In this document: piece after piece, positions 60,009 through 64,000 of the stretch | Layout of the letters: the number at the start of each line of letters is the position of its first letter | How positions within the stretch are numbered: position 1 is the first letter of the stretch | DNA from: Polychytrium aggregatum | Taxonomy: Eukaryota; Chytridiomycota; Chytridiomycetes; Polychytriales | Reading direction: 5' to 3' | Assembly: GCF_025602895.1 (NCBI RefSeq) | Contig: NW_026516295.1 | Span: 124,001 to 188,000, forward strand | DNA: 64,000 nt | Program-made: the position numbers and the translations under genes | Notes under the pieces: generated by a model | Told to the model about the DNA's origin: nothing | Database searches by the model: none | What the model saw: the letters and a program-made list of their open reading frames with translations, nothing else

Positions 60009-62684
60009 CTACGCTCTCAGCACGATGTTGATAAAGTTGTCCACGGGGTTTGTCTGGATAGCGTTCATGAAACGCGCGGACGACTTCAGGGGCGCTTGTG
60101 CAATTCTCCTCAGGTCCCACGCGTCCTCCTCGGGTCCGTACCATTTCCATCGTATGAGGTATTCCACGCGTCTACCTCTCTTGTGTGCGTCCAAGATGCT
60201 CTCCACTTCATACTCTTCATGGTCTTCAATTGCGATGGGTGGTGGAGGTGCAACTGTTCTTCCTGGAATCGTGTTCGCATGTACTGGCTCGAGGAGCGAG
60301 ACATGGAACACCGGGTGGACCTTGGACATCGACTTTGGCAGCTGGAGGCGATATGCGACTTCGTTGATACACTCGATGACCTCAAAGGGTCCCAATCGTT
60401 TCCAATCAAGATTGTGACAAAGTCTCTGGGTCCTGATGTTGCGCCTCGATAACCATACCTTGGACCCCACAAGAATGTTAATGGCCTTGCGGTGTCGGTC
60501 GGCGTAGCGCTTTTGCTTCTCTTGGGCTCCACGAAGGTGCTGTTTGAGGTCGTCGAGCACCTGCTCGAGATGCTGGACGTGTTCCACAGCTGCCGGAATC
60601 TTAGATTGTGTTATGGTCTTGAAGTCGCACACCGGATGGAATCCATGGTTTGCATCGAACGGGGTCGTTTTGGTGCTCGCATGCACCGAGTGGTTATATG
60701 CGAACTCCGCCAAGGGGAGAAGGGATGCCCAGTCATCCTGTTGATAACCGCAGCAGCAGCGTAGGAGCGACTCGAGGACGCTGTTGACTCTCTCTGACTG
60801 TCCGTCATCCTCGGAGTGATAGGCACTCGACAGATCGACTGACGTTCCCAGGAGCTCGTGAAATCGCTTCCAAAGGGCTGACTTGAACTGGGGGCCTCGG
60901 TCCGAGACGATGGATCTCGGAGCCCCGTGCACCCGGAACACAGTGTCGACGAAGAGCTTGGCTGTCTCTTCGGCTGTGATTGCGACGTTGCAGGCGCGGA
61001 AGTGGGCCATCGTTGTCAGTCGATCGACAAAGACCACGATGGCGTCGTAACCCTCGGATTTCGGCAATTCGACGATGAAATCCATGGACACTTCACTCCA
61101 TGGTGCTTCTGGGATCGGGAGTGGCTTCAGTAACCCGTAGGGTGTGTGTCGGACCGGCTTGGCGCGACAACACACCTCGCATGACTTGAAGCAGTTGCCC
61201 ACTATTTGGTGCATCCTGGGAAACCAGTAGTTTCGCGTGATCAGCTCGATGGTTTTTTCCCTCCCAAAATGCCCCCGCGGTCTTCGAGCCATGACAATCT
61301 CGGAGGACTTCGAGCTGAAGCTCCGTTGTTGGGATGTACAGCAATTCGTCGCGGTAGAGGAGGCCATCGACAGACTTGAATGCCTTGTGCATTGGCTTGG
61401 CGGGATCTGCCATCACTTCTTGCGCCAATTGGTTGGATGACAGTGCTTGCTTGACTCTCATTTCGAACTCTGTGAGAGACTGTGCCTGGAGGGCCGCGAT
61501 CCGGAAGTGCTCTGGCCTGAGCATCGCTTGTCTCTGTTGGAGACGTGCAGGATCGTCCTCGGCAAGCTCCAGCTGAGGCTTTCGGGAGAGGGCGTCCGCA
61601 ACCACCACATCTTTGCCGGGCTTGTATACAATTTCAAAGTCGAACTCGGTCAGAACATGGACCATCTCGCTTGACGGCGGTTGAGTACTCGGCTGGTTGT
61701 GAAGTACACAAGGTTTCGGTGATCGCTATGGACTATGGTCTTGTGCTTGGAGCCGGGAAGGAAGTGGCGCCACTCCTTCATGGCGGAGACTATCGCCAGG
61801 AATTCTTTGTCATAGATCTCGTAATTGATCTCGGGGGCTGTGAGTTTGCGCGACAAGTAGCATGTTGGATGTACACTGCCGTCTGGTCCTTCCTGACAGA
61901 GCACGGCGCCGATGGCAAAGTCACTGGCGTCCGTCTCAACGATGAACGGTAGGTCTGGGTTGGGATGCGTGAGCACCGGTGCAGTGGTGAAGGCTTCCTT
62001 GAGACTATCGAATGCGCACTGGGCAGTTGCGTCCCAGTTGAACTTGTTGTTCTTTCCTGTCATCTTGTGTAGCGGCGCAGCGATGCCACTGAAGTTGGCG
62101 ATGAATGTCCGGTAGAAGTTTGCTAGGCCAAGGAACATTTGGAGCTGCTTCGCCGAGCGTGGAGCCTCCCAGTCGAGGACGGCTTGAGCCTTTTTAGGAT
62201 CCATGTTGATGCCGCGGGTGTTGACGATGTGGCCGAGGAACTCTCCCTCGTCCACATCGAACGGGCATTTCTCTAGTTTGCAAAAGAGTCCGTTGACTCT
62301 CAGCTGCTCGAGCACAAGTTGTACATGTGCTTCGTGCTCAGAGGGTCGTCCGAGAAAACTAGTATGTCATCAAGGTAGATAGCGGTGCAGTGCCCAAGGT
62401 CCTTGAGAACGTGGTCCATGAGTGCTTGGAAAGTAGCTGGTGTGCCTTGGTGGCCAAAGGGCATGACGAGGTGCTCGAATTGTCCAAGGGGACAGGTGAA
62501 GCTCGTCAGCCACTCGTGGTCCACCGCTATGCTCACGAGGTTGTAGGCCCCTCGGAGGTCTAGCTTGGAGAACACGCGAGCTTCTCGAACCTTGCGGAAC
62601 ATCTCTTTGATGTTGGGCAACGGGTAGGATTGCTTCTTGCCCAGGTGGTTGAGTCAACGGTAGTCGACACACAGTCTGAGTTCC
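60009..62684 (-). pseudogene. pol polyprotein remnant of chromovirus A (RT-RNaseH-integrase-chromodomain)
   Basis: Reading from 62684 down: RT core with KLDLRGAYNL and the YxDD motif in IYLDDILVFSDD; RNase H with FIVETDASDFAIGAVL and YDKEFLAIV; an integrase with the H2C2 zinc finger (GHFG ... RMH ... C..C) and DDE acidic residues in MDFIVELPKS, VSDRGPQF and YHSEDDGQSER; then GPFEVIECINEVAYRL and a chromodomain (EVESILDAHKRGRRVEYLIRWKW). Defects: an in-frame stop next to the LCVDYR motif (about 62655), and one-base shifts near 62310, near 61660 and in a C5 run at 61272-61276. The element is therefore not able to make an intact polyprotein as read here. Confidence 0.93.
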
Positions 62685-63150
62685 TGTCAGATCACGGGAT
62701 CAAGAGGAAGTCAAAAGAAGAAGATAGAGAAGGGTTTTATTGATCTTAGCGAGGCTATGATCTAGAGTCAAGTGTGTCTGGGGTCGAAGGTGATGACCAG
62801 AAACATGAGCGGGCGAAGGCGGGCTATTTATCTGTCTGGCGGTCCCGGAGGCGAAGCCTGCCGCAGCGGGGGCGAAGCAGCGGAGGCGGCGGGACAGCAG
62901 CCAGGCAGCAGCGGCTAACCGGAGAAACATGTGAAAGTCTGGCAAATGCTCGGTGGCTGACAAATGCGGGTGACACGGCGTCTGACTAATGCATGGTCGA
63001 TGACAAATGCAGGGAACACAGAGCGGCGTGTGCAACATGAGAGCAAGGAAAAAGGAAAGGCGTCACAGGACAAAGGAAATAGAAAATATGCGACGCAAAC
63101 AGTGACACAAGTGCGACGGTGCAGCTAGGCGGGCAGAGGGATCTGTGACA
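62685..63150 (-). repeat. 3' LTR of chromovirus B (466 bp)
   Basis: Begins TGTCACAG right after the polypurine tract and ends ...TCTGACA, giving TG...CA termini with TGTCA/TGACA inverted ends. It contains GATAAATAG (TATA-like, complement of 62823-62832) and AATAAA (complement of 62736-62741). The expected 5-base target duplicate next to it reads GGAAC on the minus strand. Confidence 0.85.
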
Positions 63151-63164
63151 TCCCCCCCAGAAAA
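63151..63164 (-). other. Polypurine tract of chromovirus B
   Basis: On the minus strand a run of seven G and an A directly precedes the LTR start, the usual plus-strand primer site. Confidence 0.75.
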
Positions 63165-63184
63165 ATTGTGCTCAAGTCAAACCA

Positions 63185-64000
63185 TCAATTTTTCGATCCC
63201 GAGTTGCGTTGCACTTGTGCTTGGCAAAGGTCGATCAGTGTGTCCATTTCCGGAAGGTTGCGGTTGCGGCTGAGGAAGTCGTGGATGTCTGCGAGTCCTC
63301 CATCCAAGAGTTCGGCCAGTGGTGCCCACGAGTCGTACGATGGGTCGTATCCCTGCCAGCGGAGCAGGAACTCGTGTCGATATCCAGGAAGTCGACGTCG
63401 TCGGTTGATCCTGTGTCCAATGATCGCTTCGAACACTGATTCGTCGTTGTGGTTGGGTCCGGGTTCGTCAAACACAAGTTGGTCGGTCGATGGTGTGTTG
63501 TACGGGACGAGGGCGGAAGCTGGGAGTTCGGTTGTGAATCGGAGGGTCCTCGGGAGTCGAAGTCGATATCCAGTCGTCCCGATCTTCTCGATGATCTTGA
63601 AGGGTCCCAAGTACGGCATCCGCATCTTGGAGGGTGTGACGTCGTCCGTGCTGAAGTGATACGCGGTCGTGTCGATCAGGACTTGGTCGCCAATGTCGTA
63701 GCTGATATCCCGTCGATGTCGGTTGGCGTAGTACAGGGCCCGGTCCTGGGCCTTGCCGATGTTGTCCGAGACCAAGTCCAGAGTCGCTTGCATCTCCTCG
63801 ATCGACTGTGCTGCGGGGTTGGACTCGGCGATGATGTCGGTGTTGGCATGAGTGCGGGGATGCTGACCGTGCATCAGGAAGAAGGGCGAATGTCCAGTCG
63901 ATGCTGAGTTGTGTGAGTTGAGTGCGAACTGGATGTACGGCACTTGATCGATCCAGCGGGAGCCGAGGGCCAGAGTCGAACAGCGGATGGCCTCGGCGAC
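63185..64000 (-). CDS. Integrase C-terminal region plus chromodomain of chromovirus B (5' end outside window)
   Basis: The frame is open from the right edge to TGA at 63185. It begins inside the integrase catalytic domain (YIQFALNSHNSASTGHSPFF), then the C-terminal GPFKIIEKIGTTGYRLRLP module, and ends with a chromodomain (FEAIIGHRINRRRRLPGYRH, EFLLRWQGYDPSYDSW). No stop or frame break is visible in this part, in contrast to element A, which suggests a younger insertion. The chromodomain targets integration to marked chromatin in known chromoviruses. Confidence 0.92.
   Translation of the reverse strand, partial: VAEAIRCSTLALGSRWIDQVPYIQFALNSHNSASTGHSPFFLMHGQHPRTHANTDIIAESNPAAQSIEEMQATLDLVSDNIGKAQDRALYYANRHRRDISYDIGDQVLIDTTAYHFSTDDVTPSKMRMPYLGPFKIIEKIGTTGYRLRLPRTLRFTTELPASALVPYNTPSTDQLVFDEPGPNHNDESVFEAIIGHRINRRRRLPGYRHEFLLRWQGYDPSYDSWAPLAELLDGGLADIHDFLSRNRNLPEMDTLIDLCQAQVQRNSGSKN

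Larger units (their letters stand above)
59680..62684 (-). mobile_element. Ty3/gypsy chromovirus A, decayed, interrupted by element B
   Basis: Comprises a pol remnant (reverse transcriptase from near its conserved LCVDYR, RNase H, integrase, chromodomain) followed by a purine-rich tract (GAGGGAGGTGA) and an LTR-like end starting TGTAACGG at 59984. Upstream it stops abruptly at 62684, exactly where the LTR of a second element begins, so the rest of A is expected on the far side of B, outside the window. Confidence 0.85.
62685..64000 (-). mobile_element. Ty3/gypsy chromovirus B, 3' part, inserted into element A
   Basis: The 3' LTR (62685-63150), a polypurine tract (CTGGGGGGGA, just before the LTR) and the end of an integrase with chromodomain lie in the usual order. 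The element continues past the right edge of the window. Its LTR abuts the RT sequence of element A directly, showing nested insertion. Confidence 0.9.

Noticed and set aside
61653-62315. Treating the pieces of element A's pol as separate genes
   Set aside because: They are consecutive domains of one polyprotein separated by one-base shifts.

Overview
This looks like nuclear DNA from a GC-rich fungus with many introns, most likely an early-diverging zoosporic (chytrid-type) fungus. That placement is inferred from gene content: fungal-type genes (GPD1, IMP3, Ran, SURF1, a Lam/VASt sterol-transfer protein, a Kre9-type wall protein), a class C seven-helix receptor, TKL kinases with Sel1 repeats and Ty3/gypsy chromoviruses. 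No rRNA, tRNA or CRISPR array was found. Introns are mostly 60-600 bases with GT-AG ends. A few use GC donors or AAG acceptors, and there are at least two micro-exons (4 and 13 bases).

Layout. 1-751: 3' end of a DEAD-box helicase (+). 1491-4116: NAD-dependent glycerol-3-phosphate dehydrogenase, six exons (-). 5541-8181: signal-anchored Kre9-like surface protein with a run of 34 prolines (+). 8853-12611: a PstS-type phosphate-binding ectodomain joined to a class C GPCR core (-). 13883-15266: Nudix diphosphoinositol-polyphosphate phosphohydrolase (+). 16324 to about 20.6 kb: adenylation-carrier-reductase enzyme with two one-base frame breaks (-). 21588-22459: secreted protein with a Cys-rich carbohydrate-binding-like end (-). 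23787-26371: mitochondrial pyruvate-dehydrogenase-type kinase (-). 27253-28512: IMP3 (+). 28796-29723: expansin/RlpA-like double-psi barrel membrane protein (+). 31569-34989: F-box/LRR protein (+). 35597-40127: GRAM-VASt membrane-contact-site sterol transporter (-). 41005-42933: TKL kinase with Sel1 repeats (-). 44049-45507: MsrA (-). 46353-47057: LAMTOR5/HBXIP-like (+). 47294-48720: SURF1 (-). 49427-51627: Ran GTPase, nine exons (-). 52606-53750: thioredoxin-like TMX protein (+). 56819-58826: second TKL kinase, with an MLKL-like helical N-terminus and a one-base frame break (+). 59.7-64 kb: two nested Ty3/gypsy chromoviruses (-).

Functional themes. Phosphate-linked signalling is the most striking: a putative phosphate-sensing GPCR lies next to an inositol-pyrophosphate phosphatase, and inositol pyrophosphates are known fungal phosphate signals. 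Surface and wall proteins (Kre9-like, CBM-like, DPBB), mitochondrial upkeep (PDK, SURF1, possibly the helicase) and TOR/nutrient signalling (LAMTOR5) are also present. The gene order is not operonic, so linkage alone is weak evidence of shared function.

Exon coordinates were derived by hand from splice consensus and phase. Where all phases close (GPDH, Nudix, IMP3, Lam, MsrA, LAMTOR5, SURF1, Ran, TMX) the models are strong. The adenylation-reductase N-terminus, one junction of the PDK-type kinase and one junction of the GPCR are uncertain.
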